DNA from: Actinomycetaceae bacterium MB13-C1-2
Lineage (GTDB): Bacteria; Actinomycetota; Actinomycetes; Actinomycetales; Actinomycetaceae
DNA length: 64,000 nucleotides
Assembly (NCBI GenBank): GCA_035621235.1
Contig: CP141731.1
Span: 1,922,001-1,986,000, forward strand
Direction of reading: 5' to 3'
In this document: positions 26,501 to 34,373 of the stretch, piece by piece
How positions within the stretch are numbered: the first letter of the stretch is position 1
How the letters are laid out: the number at the start of each line of letters is the position of its first letter
Notes under the pieces: model-generated
Told to the model about the DNA's origin: nothing
Seen by the model: the letters and a program-made list of their open reading frames with translations, nothing else
Databases searched by the model: none
Translations under genes and position numbers: made by a program

Positions 26501-27661
26501 CTAGACACTTCGGTCGGTGAGGGTCTGCACCAGGAAGAGTAAAATTTCGCGTGACGCGGGGGACAGGTCAGCCGATTTCAGGGATTGTTGAGACTGCTTG
26601 ACGAGTCTATTGATCAGTTCTTCGTGGGGTTGCTTGCCGAATCTCTCTAGGAGCGCCGCCGTCTCCTCTGCATCAGACTCACCAACGCTGTCTGCCGCAT
26701 AGACTCGCTCCAGGTGACTTCGCGCCGCTTGGTCGGCATTGGCGTAGGTGAGGGCCAAGAGAACTGTGTGCTTGCGCTCGCTGATGTCACTGCGGTTTGG
26801 CTTCCCGATGGTTTGCTGATCACCGAATGCACCAAGCTCATCGTCGCGAAGCTGAAATGCGAGACCCGCCGGTTCCAGGATGGACTCAAGGACTTGGAGG
26901 AACCCTTCATCCGCACCGGCGAGGATGGCTCCAAGCTGTGTTGGCCGGACCACGGAATAGAGCGCAGACTTGACGCGAATCACTTGCAGGGTTCGCTCGA
27001 CGACGTCTGAGCTCTCTGAACCTTGGTCTACCGAAGAGATTGGATGGTATCCGGCAACCATATCCCGATACTGTCCTTGCGCCACCTCCCCCGTCATTCG
27101 GGAGTATTGCTGAAGCAGAAGTGATGCACGGTCCGGACTTATCTTCGAAACAAGACGTGAGAGGCTGTTTTCTGCGCCGGCGGCAAGCATATTTCCCAGC
27201 AGAATCGCACCGTCTACCCCGTACTTAGACGCCGAACCGATGAGTTGATCATGTCGGTGCTGGGCCGCCAGGGACGAGTGAGCGGATGGCTCCCCCCTTC
27301 TCAGAGGCGAGTCATCGATCACATCATCGTGAGTTAGCGCGGAGGCTTGATAGTACTCAACCGCCATGGCTAGATCGTCGATTCCTGGAACTTCAAAAGT
27401 GGTCGTAATCAGTTCCGCAAGGTTGTCTGCAGAACCAAGTGCAGCGGCCGCGCCCACGTATGAACAAATTGCGCGGAATCGCTTTCCACCACTAACTGCG
27501 CGGGTTGCGAGGGGCGAAAGGGGAGTGTCGCTTGCGCCGATGGCGAAGTTGAACTCGGTAATATCTCGGATGATCGCGGCATCGACGCTACGACGAATCG
27601 TCGCAAATGCGCCTTCTATCGCCAAGAAGGATGCTTTTCCGGGATCTAGAACTGGGTTCAT
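26501..27661 (-). CDS. idsA: Polyprenyl (geranylgeranyl-type) diphosphate synthase
   Basis: Builds long prenyl diphosphates from isopentenyl diphosphate, feeding quinones or lipid carriers. The 386-residue protein has the first aspartate-rich motif in THDDVIDDSPLRRG and the second in QLRDDELGAFGD, plus GGKRFRA near the N-terminus. The ATG at 27661 is chosen because TAGTCT ends seven bases upstream (leaderless type); a further upstream ATG (27688) has no signal. The last codon and stop border the IS30 element. The position beside the Rv2175c-type gene agrees with the mycobacterial idsA2 locus. Confidence 0.9.
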   Translation of the reverse strand: MNPVLDPGKASFLAIEGAFATIRRSVDAAIIRDITEFNFAIGASDTPLSPLATRAVSGGKRFRAICSYVGAAAALGSADNLAELITTTFEVPGIDDLAMAVEYYQASALTHDDVIDDSPLRRGEPSAHSSLAAQHRHDQLIGSASKYGVDGAILLGNMLAAGAENSLSRLVSKISPDRASLLLQQYSRMTGEVAQGQYRDMVAGYHPISSVDQGSESSDVVERTLQVIRVKSALYSVVRPTQLGAILAGADEGFLQVLESILEPAGLAFQLRDDELGAFGDQQTIGKPNRSDISERKHTVLLALTYANADQAARSHLERVYAADSVGESDAEETAALLERFGKQPHEELINRLVKQSQQSLKSADLSPASREILLFLVQTLTDRSV

Positions 27662-27698
27662 AATGCTTAGACTACCGGGACCGTGCATCGAGCTGGAA

Positions 27699-27727
27699 TG
27701 GGCACAGTATCCCTAAAGAACTATAAT
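27699..27727 (+). promoter_or_regulatory. Likely promoter of the principal sigma factor gene
   Basis: TATAAT at 27722-27727 is a perfect -10 box, with TGGGCA seventeen bases upstream as a possible -35. It lies 70 bases before the start of the sigma factor gene, leaving a leader with an AGAAAGG ribosome-binding site. Confidence 0.5.
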
Positions 27728-27796
27728 TGTAGCGGTCTGTTCCTGCCCACGACTCCCGCCTACTTCGGCGTAACTGGAGTGTAGAAAGGCTTATTT

Positions 27797-29116
27797 GTGA
27801 CTGCTTCCGCTAAGAAAACTTCAGCCAAGAAGGCACCCGCCAAGAAGGCTGCTCCGAAGAAGACTACCGCCAAGAAGGCTACCACCGCTTCCAAGACGAA
27901 GAAGGGGAAAGAGGACCCCGAGTCGGACACCCCTGACGAAGAGATCGATGATGTGGTGGTAGATGATGACGTCGAGGCAAAGGTTGATGAAGAGGACGAG
28001 GACGCCGAGCCTACCGTCGGTGACGAGGATGACGCGGACGAGTCTAGCGATGACGATTCTGACTCCGAGGAAGACGACGAAGATGAGGATGAAGACCGTC
28101 CCAACTCGGTAAAGGAAGAGGCCGCGAAAGCCGGTCCAAGAGGATTCATTGTTTCCGACTCCGATGATGCGGACGAGCCCGTCCAGCAGGTTACTTCGGC
28201 CGGTGCAACCGCCGATCCGGTAAAGGATTATCTGAAGGAGATCGGTAAGGTCGCACTGCTGAATGCTGAACAAGAAGTTGACTTGGCTCGCCGGATCGAA
28301 GCCGGTCTCTACGCCGACTACCTACTTAAGAACGACGGCGAGACCATGAACTCCAAGGAACGCCGTGAGCTGACGTTGCTGGCCTCCGATGGACAGAACG
28401 CCAAGAATCACCTTCTTGAGGCGAACCTGCGCCTGGTTGTTTCGCTGGCAAAGCGTTACACGGGACGAGGCATGCAGTTCTTGGACCTGATCCAGGAAGG
28501 AAATCTGGGCCTGATTCGCGCAGTCGAGAAGTTTGACTACACAAAGGGATATAAGTTTTCGACTTATGCCACTTGGTGGATTCGTCAGGCAATCACTCGT
28601 GCAATGGCCGATCAAGCACGGACTATTCGTATTCCAGTTCACATGGTCGAGGTCATCAACAAACTGGCTCGCGTACAGCGTCAGATGATGCAAGAGCTCG
28701 GCCGCGAACCTACTCCCGAGGAACTGGCCGCTGATCTGGATATGACTCCTGAGAAGGTGGTTGAGGTCCAGAAGTATGGTCGTGAGCCGATCTCGTTGCA
28801 CACCCCGCTGGGTGAAGATGGAGATTCCGAGTTTGGTGACCTGATCGAGGACTCCGAGGCGGTCGTCCCTGCAGAAGCCGTGTCATTCACGTTGCTGCAA
28901 GAACAATTGCATCAGGTACTTGACACGCTGTCAGAGCGTGAGGCGGGTGTGGTCTCGATGCGCTTCGGTCTCGGGGACGGTCAGCCTAAGACGCTCGATG
29001 AGATCGGCAAGGTTTACGGCGTGACTCGTGAGCGCATTCGCCAGATCGAGTCAAAGACCATGTCGAAGCTTCGCCATCCCTCAAGGTCACAGGTTCTCAG
29101 GGACTACCTGGACTAG
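27797..29116 (+). CDS. sigA: Principal RNA polymerase sigma factor (RpoD/SigA/HrdB)
   Basis: Directs RNA polymerase to housekeeping promoters. The 439-residue protein has region 1.2 ([21 protein letters not shown]), region 2 ([39 protein letters not shown], then [18 protein letters not shown] for -10 recognition), region 3 and region 4 with the helix-turn-helix [22 protein letters not shown]. The N-terminus is a Lys/Ala repeat ([14 protein letters not shown]) followed by a strongly acidic stretch, both usual in actinobacteria. Start GTG follows AGAAAGG. A hairpin lies after the stop. Confidence 0.97.
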   Translation: MTASAKKTSAKKAPAKKAAPKKTTAKKATTASKTKKGKEDPESDTPDEEIDDVVVDDDVEAKVDEEDEDAEPTVGDEDDADESSDDDSDSEEDDEDEDEDRPNSVKEEAAKAGPRGFIVSDSDDADEPVQQVTSAGATADPVKDYLKEIGKVALLNAEQEVDLARRIEAGLYADYLLKNDGETMNSKERRELTLLASDGQNAKNHLLEANLRLVVSLAKRYTGRGMQFLDLIQEGNLGLIRAVEKFDYTKGYKFSTYATWWIRQAITRAMADQARTIRIPVHMVEVINKLARVQRQMMQELGREPTPEELAADLDMTPEKVVEVQKYGREPISLHTPLGEDGDSEFGDLIEDSEAVVPAEAVSFTLLQEQLHQVLDTLSEREAGVVSMRFGLGDGQPKTLDEIGKVYGVTRERIRQIESKTMSKLRHPSRSQVLRDYLD

Positions 29117-29129
29117 TTGATAACGGCGG

Positions 29130-29154
29130 CTCCGATCTGACTGTCAGATCGGAG
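29130..29154 (+). terminator. Terminator hairpin of the sigma factor gene
   Basis: An 11-base perfect stem (CTCCGATCTGA/TCAGATCGGAG) with a CTG loop, starting 14 bases after the stop and followed by TTT. Position and stem length fit an intrinsic terminator with a short U tract. Confidence 0.7.
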
Positions 29155-29481
29155 TTTGGCGTTCCAGAAAGCTCGCCATAGTTCGAGTCTGAAGCGCCGT
29201 TTTGGTTGTGATCTTGGTCTGATGGGACGCACAGCGACGCTGGTTGTCTCGGCGTCGATATCGCTGATGGCCTGCGTGATTGTCCTTGCCGGGCGGGTCG
29301 TTCGTATGGTTCCTATGCAGGATGGGCGGCGGAGTTCCACCGAACAGTTTTGCGCAGAAGCATAGTGCGTTTCGGCACCATTTAGCGGCGCCCCGATTTC
29401 GAACGCGCGGGACGTTAGTCATATACAGTTGGTCGCGGTAATAGCGCCGTTCCCCGCGCGCTCCCAGGCACAGGAGATCAC
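29155..29481. other. Non-coding stretch between the sigma factor gene and a membrane-protein gene
   Basis: I see no supported gene here. A short frame (29221-29365) encodes a hydrophobic peptide but has no ribosome-binding site. A GCGCGGGACGTTAGTC stretch near 29403-29418 resembles the ends of the intergenic repeat copies and may contain a promoter. AGGAG just before 29482 is the ribosome-binding site of the next gene. Confidence 0.4.
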
Positions 29482-30378
29482 ATGGCAGAAAAGCCGAAGA
29501 AGAAGGTTGTTCGCGTCGAGACGGAAGTGTCGAAGCCGAAGAATCAGTCGAACACGTCCGGCGGCAAGTCCGGCGCCAAGTCTGCTGGTACGCCTGCTGC
29601 GAAGACCGGGACAAAGAACACGGACTCCGCTAAAGAACCAGTTTGGACTCCAACGCCAGAAGCCAAATCGAAGGCCACGAGATTCCGCGTCTTCGCGTGG
29701 ATCGCGTGGGTAGTCGCAATCGGACTAGAAATTTTCACGATCGCTTGGGTGCTGAAACAGACTCCGGTAAACACGTGGCTCTTGGTAGGAATCCTCGTTG
29801 TCATCGCGCTTCTGGCCGTTGCCGGAAATCTACTCTGGAAGCAAGCCAATCGACTGGATCCCGCCTCCGAGCGCAACAAGACCAAGTTCTTCATACAGAA
29901 TCAGCTTGGTGCAATTATGACCATTCTGGCGTTTCTACCGTTGATTGTCCTCATCTTCACGAACAAGGACATGGACGGCAAGCAGAAAGCCGTCGCGGGC
30001 GGTATCGGTGCCGTCCTGGCGATTGCGGTTGCTTTGCTGTCGGGCGTTACATGGGACAGCCCGTCGCAAGAACAGTACGCGGCTGAAGAGAACATTATTG
30101 TCGCTCTGACGGGTGCGGACGAGGTTTACTGGGTCAAGTCCGGCACCGTGTTCCATGTCTGCGAAGCGGTTCCTGATGTTAACAGGGAGTCGAAGGACGG
30201 CCAGATCTATGTTGGCACCGTCGCCGAGGCTCACGCGCAGGGCAAGGAACGCCTGACTCAGAAGTGGCAGAGTGAGGCGCTGAACTACTGTGGCTACACC
30301 CAAGAAGATGTTGATCGCGTTCTGGGTGCGGTTGAGACGTCGGATTCCGATCTGCACGGCGACGAGCAGAGCGAGTAG
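29482..30378 (+). CDS. Conserved actinobacterial membrane protein, function unknown
   Basis: A 298-residue protein. The first 65 residues are basic and low in complexity (EKPKKKVVRVETEVSKPKNQ, GGKSGAKSAG). Four hydrophobic helices follow at about residues 73-91, 97-114, 140-157 and 167-184, and then a soluble domain with DEVYWVKSGTVFHVCEAVPDV and GQIYVGTVAEAHAQGKERLT. The two Cys in the tail (FHVCEAV, LNYCGY) could pair if it is outside the cell. I recognise the layout as a conserved actinobacterial protein, but no function is known to me. AGGAG precedes the ATG. Confidence 0.75.
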   Translation: MAEKPKKKVVRVETEVSKPKNQSNTSGGKSGAKSAGTPAAKTGTKNTDSAKEPVWTPTPEAKSKATRFRVFAWIAWVVAIGLEIFTIAWVLKQTPVNTWLLVGILVVIALLAVAGNLLWKQANRLDPASERNKTKFFIQNQLGAIMTILAFLPLIVLIFTNKDMDGKQKAVAGGIGAVLAIAVALLSGVTWDSPSQEQYAAEENIIVALTGADEVYWVKSGTVFHVCEAVPDVNRESKDGQIYVGTVAEAHAQGKERLTQKWQSEALNYCGYTQEDVDRVLGAVETSDSDLHGDEQSE

Positions 30379-30720
30379 TCAACTTCGTTGGCTCCGCGGC
30401 GTGACGTGACGTAGTGGAGTATCTGTCGCTGTGGCACCCGAAACCTGTGTCTCCCTTACGTTTACGTTTCGGATCGCGTCACACCGGCAGATACTCGATT
30501 TGGTGGCTGGCACCCTTGGTCACATTGGCAGATATGTGGATGCCTGAGTTTCGGTTGACACTGCCGGGCACGCCGACAGACTTATCGGGTGATCGAGCTT
30601 GCGGTGGGACTGCGGCTGTGGCTCGGTAGCGGTTCCCCCGAGCGAGTGTTTGTCGGAGTGGACCTGGCGAGCCTTCTGTGGCGCAGTATCTGCCGAGGTC
30701 GCTGGTAAACGAGTCCGCGC
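30379..30720. other. Non-coding stretch of about 340 bases
   Basis: It separates the membrane-protein gene from the convergent DUF7455 gene. The one open frame (30414-30629) lacks a ribosome-binding site and has a composition unlike a protein. No clear hairpin or repeat is seen. Confidence 0.4.
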
Positions 30721-30960
30721 CTAGGCGTCCTCTAGCAGTAGCGCCCGATCATCTTGAATGAAGAGTGCGGTATCTCGAAGAGCGTCAATGTGCTGACTTC
30801 CGTGGTGGGCGCAGAACAATAGCTCGGAGGTCTTCATAACAGCGCGAACCCAGGCCCTGGCATCGCAGACGTCGCAACGATCCAGCGCAGTCAGTTCACG
30901 CCTTGGGTCGGCAAAGGCTAGTTCCTCTGCGGCCGTGGCTGTTGATGTTGCTGTATCCAT
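30721..30960 (-). CDS. DUF7455-type small zinc-ribbon protein
   Basis: The 79-residue protein has a paired-ligand motif RCDVCDARAWVRAV...ELLFCAHHGSQH, a likely Zn ribbon (Cys-x2-Cys and Cys-x-x-His). This small family lies between the sigma factor and parE genes throughout actinobacteria, as it does here. The role is unknown. The ATG at 30960 is the only one that gives the full N-terminus MDTATSTATAAEELAF. Confidence 0.85.
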   Translation of the reverse strand: MDTATSTATAAEELAFADPRRELTALDRCDVCDARAWVRAVMKTSELLFCAHHGSQHIDALRDTALFIQDDRALLLEDA

Positions 30961-31077
30961 GTACCTATAACAACACGCCCCAGGCCGAAAAGCATCGGCT
31001 GACTTCGTTCTTTCGCCAGTGGCGTAGATGCGACGGCGGCCCCGGCGATGCAGCGCTGGTTTTGTCGGTAGCTTTCG

Positions 31078-31083
31078 TAGACT
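31078..31083 (+). promoter_or_regulatory. -10 box (TAGACT) of a leaderless parE mRNA
   Basis: TAGACT ends seven bases before the GTG of parE. There is no ribosome-binding site in between, so transcription should begin at the start codon itself. No good -35 box is visible. Confidence 0.55.
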
Positions 31084-31090
31084 CAGTTAC

Positions 31091-33193
31091 GTGGTAGACA
31101 AGGAACTCGACTACTCCGCACGTCACCTTCAGGTACTTGAAGGGCTCGAGGCGGTCCGCAAGCGTCCCGGAATGTACATCGGCTCGACCGACCAACGCGG
31201 TCTTATGCACTGTGTTTGGGAGATCGTCGATAACTCGGTTGACGAAGCCTTGGCGGGTCAGTGCAGCCGCATCGAGGTCACCCTTCATAATGACCACTCC
31301 GTTTCGGTTGTGGACAATGGACGAGGAATCCCGGTCGACACGGTCCCCGGTCTTGGCCTCTCCGGCGTTGAGGTCGTTTTTACTAAGCTGCATGCGGGGG
31401 GCAAATTCGGCGGCTCACCGTACGGTAACGCCGGTGGTCTGCATGGCGTCGGCGCTTCTGTTGTGAACGCACTTTCCGCCAGGCTTGACGTTGAGGTTGA
31501 CCGCTCCTCCAAAACACACCGAATGTCGTTTCGCCGCGGAGAACCTGGAAAGTACGACGACTCAAAAGCGATGGGTCCGAACTCGCCGTTTAGCCCGTTC
31601 GCGCAGTCGCAAAAAATCGAGGTCGTTGGTAAAGCCCCTCGCGGGAAAACGGGCACCCGGGTGCGATTCTGGCATGACTTCCAAATCTTCCCAGAGTCGG
31701 AGTCTTTCTCTTGGGAACTGCTGGTCGCCAGGGCGCGACAGACCGCCTTTTTAGTCCCCGGCCTGACCATCGTCGTTCGCGATGAACGCGAGGGACGTGA
31801 TGACGAAGAAACGTTCAAGTTCGATGGTGGTATCACTGACTACGTTGACTTCCTCGCGCAGGATCGGGGAGTCACCGACATCTGGCGTATCCAGTCCGAG
31901 GGGGAGTACACCGAGATCGTCCAACAATTGGGCGACGATGGGCACCTTCACCCAGTCCCGACGCAGCGAGTCTGCGAGGTCGATATTGCGATGCGGTGGG
32001 GAGTCGGTTACGAGACGGAAGAGAAGAGCTACGTCAACATAATCTCAACCCCGAAGGGCGGGACCCACGTACAGGGGTTTGAACAGGCACTACTCAAAGT
32101 CTTTCGCGCACAGGTTGAAAAACAATCAAGACGACTGAAGCTAACTGCGAAAGACGGTCGTCTCGAAAAAGATGACGTTCTTGCAGGACTAACCGCGGTG
32201 GTCTCAGTCAGGGTTCCCGAGCCTCAGTTTGAGGGACAGACCAAAGAGATTCTTGGTACCCCGCAGGTTCGAAGCATCGTCTCGAACGTAGTCACGAAGT
32301 GGCTTGAAGCCAAGCTCGCTAAGACCGGACGTGGAGACAAACAAGAGAATCAGGCGCTGGTCGACAAGATGGCCGGTGAAATGAAGGCGCGCACTTCTGC
32401 CCGCCTGCACAAGGAGATCTCGAGACGTAAAAACGCCCTCGAAACATCTTCGTTGCCCGCCAAACTCGCAGACTGCCGATCCAACGATGTTGAGTCCTCT
32501 GAGCTGTTTATAGTCGAGGGTGATTCGGCTCTCGGCACCGCTAAAGCGGCACGTTCTTCCTCTTTTCAGGCGCTCTTCCCAATTCGAGGAAAGATACTCA
32601 ACGTTCAGAAGGCCTCTACTTCTGACATGCTGCAGAATGCAGAGTGTGCCAACTTGATCCAGGTCATTGGGGCAGGTTCCGGCCGGACGTTCGATATGTC
32701 GCAGGCTCGCTACGGCAAGGTCATCCTGATGACGGACGCCGATGTGGACGGTGCGCACATTCGTACTTTGCTGCTTACGCTGTTCTTTCGCTACATGCGA
32801 CCACTGGTTGAGGCCGGTAGGGTCTTTGTCGCGGTCCCGCCGCTGCATCGAATTGAGGTGGCTGCCAAGGGCCGAGCCAAGAAAGAGTTCATCTATACCT
32901 ATTCTGATGCAGAGCTACACCAGGTGCTGAAGAAGCTCGAGCGTTCAGGTCGAACCCACAAGGAACCCATTCAGCGCTACAAGGGTCTTGGCGAAATGGA
33001 CGGTGATCAACTGGCCGAGACCACCATGGACCCAACCACCAGGCGCCTCCGTCGCGTGACCCTTGCTGACGAGAGTGCGTTGCGCGAGGCCGAGGAGGTT
33101 TTTGAGCTGCTGATGGGTTCGGTTGTTGCCCCTCGAAAAGAGTTTATTGTCCAGGGGGCAAAGCAACTTTCACGTGACCAGATCGACGCATAG
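31091..33193 (+). CDS. parE: DNA topoisomerase IV subunit B
   Basis: ATPase subunit of a type IIA topoisomerase that unlinks daughter chromosomes. The 700-residue protein has the GHKL ATPase motifs EIVDNSVDEALAG, DNGRGIPV and GGLHGVGASVVNALS, the TOPRIM motifs VEGDSALG and MTDADVDGAHIRTLLLT, and ends after the RYKGLGEM region. The start is GTG 31091, with VDKELDYSARHLQVLEGLEAVRKRPGMYIG to follow; the frame is open further upstream but without signals. It lies near parC, sigma factor and DUF7455, as in Streptomyces. It could be called gyrB by similarity, but the locus supports parE. Confidence 0.9.
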   Translation: MVDKELDYSARHLQVLEGLEAVRKRPGMYIGSTDQRGLMHCVWEIVDNSVDEALAGQCSRIEVTLHNDHSVSVVDNGRGIPVDTVPGLGLSGVEVVFTKLHAGGKFGGSPYGNAGGLHGVGASVVNALSARLDVEVDRSSKTHRMSFRRGEPGKYDDSKAMGPNSPFSPFAQSQKIEVVGKAPRGKTGTRVRFWHDFQIFPESESFSWELLVARARQTAFLVPGLTIVVRDEREGRDDEETFKFDGGITDYVDFLAQDRGVTDIWRIQSEGEYTEIVQQLGDDGHLHPVPTQRVCEVDIAMRWGVGYETEEKSYVNIISTPKGGTHVQGFEQALLKVFRAQVEKQSRRLKLTAKDGRLEKDDVLAGLTAVVSVRVPEPQFEGQTKEILGTPQVRSIVSNVVTKWLEAKLAKTGRGDKQENQALVDKMAGEMKARTSARLHKEISRRKNALETSSLPAKLADCRSNDVESSELFIVEGDSALGTAKAARSSSFQALFPIRGKILNVQKASTSDMLQNAECANLIQVIGAGSGRTFDMSQARYGKVILMTDADVDGAHIRTLLLTLFFRYMRPLVEAGRVFVAVPPLHRIEVAAKGRAKKEFIYTYSDAELHQVLKKLERSGRTHKEPIQRYKGLGEMDGDQLAETTMDPTTRRLRRVTLADESALREAEEVFELLMGSVVAPRKEFIVQGAKQLSRDQIDA

Positions 33194-33241
33194 AGATATC
33201 CCAAAGCGGCAATCGGGCTCAATCCGTTAGTCTGGAGACTA

Positions 33242-34228
33242 ATGTCAGCTTCCGATCCAGGCTTTCCCGGGATTCGTCCCGACGTCAGATGGCGCGTCCT
33301 CGCAATGGACGACGCCACAGATTTGCTTAATCTCATAACGAAGTTGGAAGACCAGGACCAGGCGTTATTTCGTACCTCGCTTCCAGAGGTTGAAGAAATG
33401 CTTGGTCGCCCAGGACTTGCCCACGTCGTTGGTGGCACTGCCGATGATCGGCTTGTCTGTTTCGGATACGTCGGGCTTGCCAGAAGCGGAAACCCTGAAG
33501 CTATCTGTCATGGCGGCGTTTTGCCAGAGATCCGTAATCGCGGTCTAGGGCAGGATTTGCTTTCTTGGCAGACGGAACGTGGAAGCGCGTTGTTGGCCGA
33601 ACATTTCCCAGAGCAAACGTGCCGGATCACTCACGCCGTTGATGCAAGACGCACTGCGTTCCACTCCCATCTTGAAAGCCTCGGATACCAGTGGACGCAC
33701 AGCTTCGCTGAACTACGTCGTAGTCTCAACGATTCTCCCGGGCCGATTGAGCTTTCTAGCTTTATCGAAATCGTTCCCTGGTCCGATGAGTGGGAGGAAC
33801 AGGCAAGGAAAGCGTTTAATCGCGCATCGAAACAGGCTGGAAACCAGGAGTCCCAGAGCGCGGAGCAATGGAGGGAGGCCAGAGCTCATCTGGTACCGGG
33901 GCTATCGTTCTTGGCCGTTGACCGAACTGGGGACCGTGCGAAGGTCGTTGGTTTGATTGAGGTCGGACTATACCAGCAGGATTGGGAAGCACTTGGATGG
34001 AAAGAGGGCTACATTGACACGGTCGCCGTGTTTCGCCCCGACTCCCGAACTCAGATACTGACCAGTCTGCTCTCGAACTCATTGCGGGCCATGGGTGAAG
34101 CCGGTTTGGACAAAGCTGCTGCGGGCATCGACCCGCAGTCGGACCCTGAGATGATGGCGTTCTACGAATCAATGGGCTTTGAACCCCACGCTTGGTGGCG
34201 ACACTATTCACGCACTGTTACCCCCTGA
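33242..34228 (+). CDS. Tandem GNAT-family acetyltransferase
   Basis: A 328-residue protein with two GNAT folds in a row. The first has the acetyl-CoA loop in GGVLPEIRNRGLGQDLLSW; the second starts near SSFIEIVPWSDEW and has YIDTVAVFRPDSR with a weakened loop. This is the layout of mycothiol-synthase-like proteins, but specific mycothiol motifs are not evident and I leave the substrate open. TAGTCT ends eight bases before the ATG, so a leaderless mRNA is likely. It lies between the convergent parE and parC genes. Confidence 0.75.
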   Translation: MSASDPGFPGIRPDVRWRVLAMDDATDLLNLITKLEDQDQALFRTSLPEVEEMLGRPGLAHVVGGTADDRLVCFGYVGLARSGNPEAICHGGVLPEIRNRGLGQDLLSWQTERGSALLAEHFPEQTCRITHAVDARRTAFHSHLESLGYQWTHSFAELRRSLNDSPGPIELSSFIEIVPWSDEWEEQARKAFNRASKQAGNQESQSAEQWREARAHLVPGLSFLAVDRTGDRAKVVGLIEVGLYQQDWEALGWKEGYIDTVAVFRPDSRTQILTSLLSNSLRAMGEAGLDKAAAGIDPQSDPEMMAFYESMGFEPHAWWRHYSRTVTP

Positions 34229-34373
34229 AATGAGACAGGGTGCCCCTACGTTGGTCTGCACGGCGAAAGATGGTCCCGGCCTGTCGTAACTGACCGGGAC
34301 CTAATCATCCTGGATGAAAATATCCGTTATCGGGGTAATCGGTGCCGAGGGGACAAGCCCGCTAGTGCGCCAT

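Noticed and set aside
27760-28149. Serine-rich minus-strand frame
   Set aside because: It is the mirror of the Lys/Ala-rich and acidic N-terminus of the sigma factor.
29221-29365. Small hydrophobic peptide frame after the sigma factor gene
   Set aside because: No ribosome-binding site or leaderless box, and the C-terminal half has random composition.
30414-30629. 71-residue frame between the membrane protein and DUF7455 genes
   Set aside because: No start signal and no protein-like pattern.
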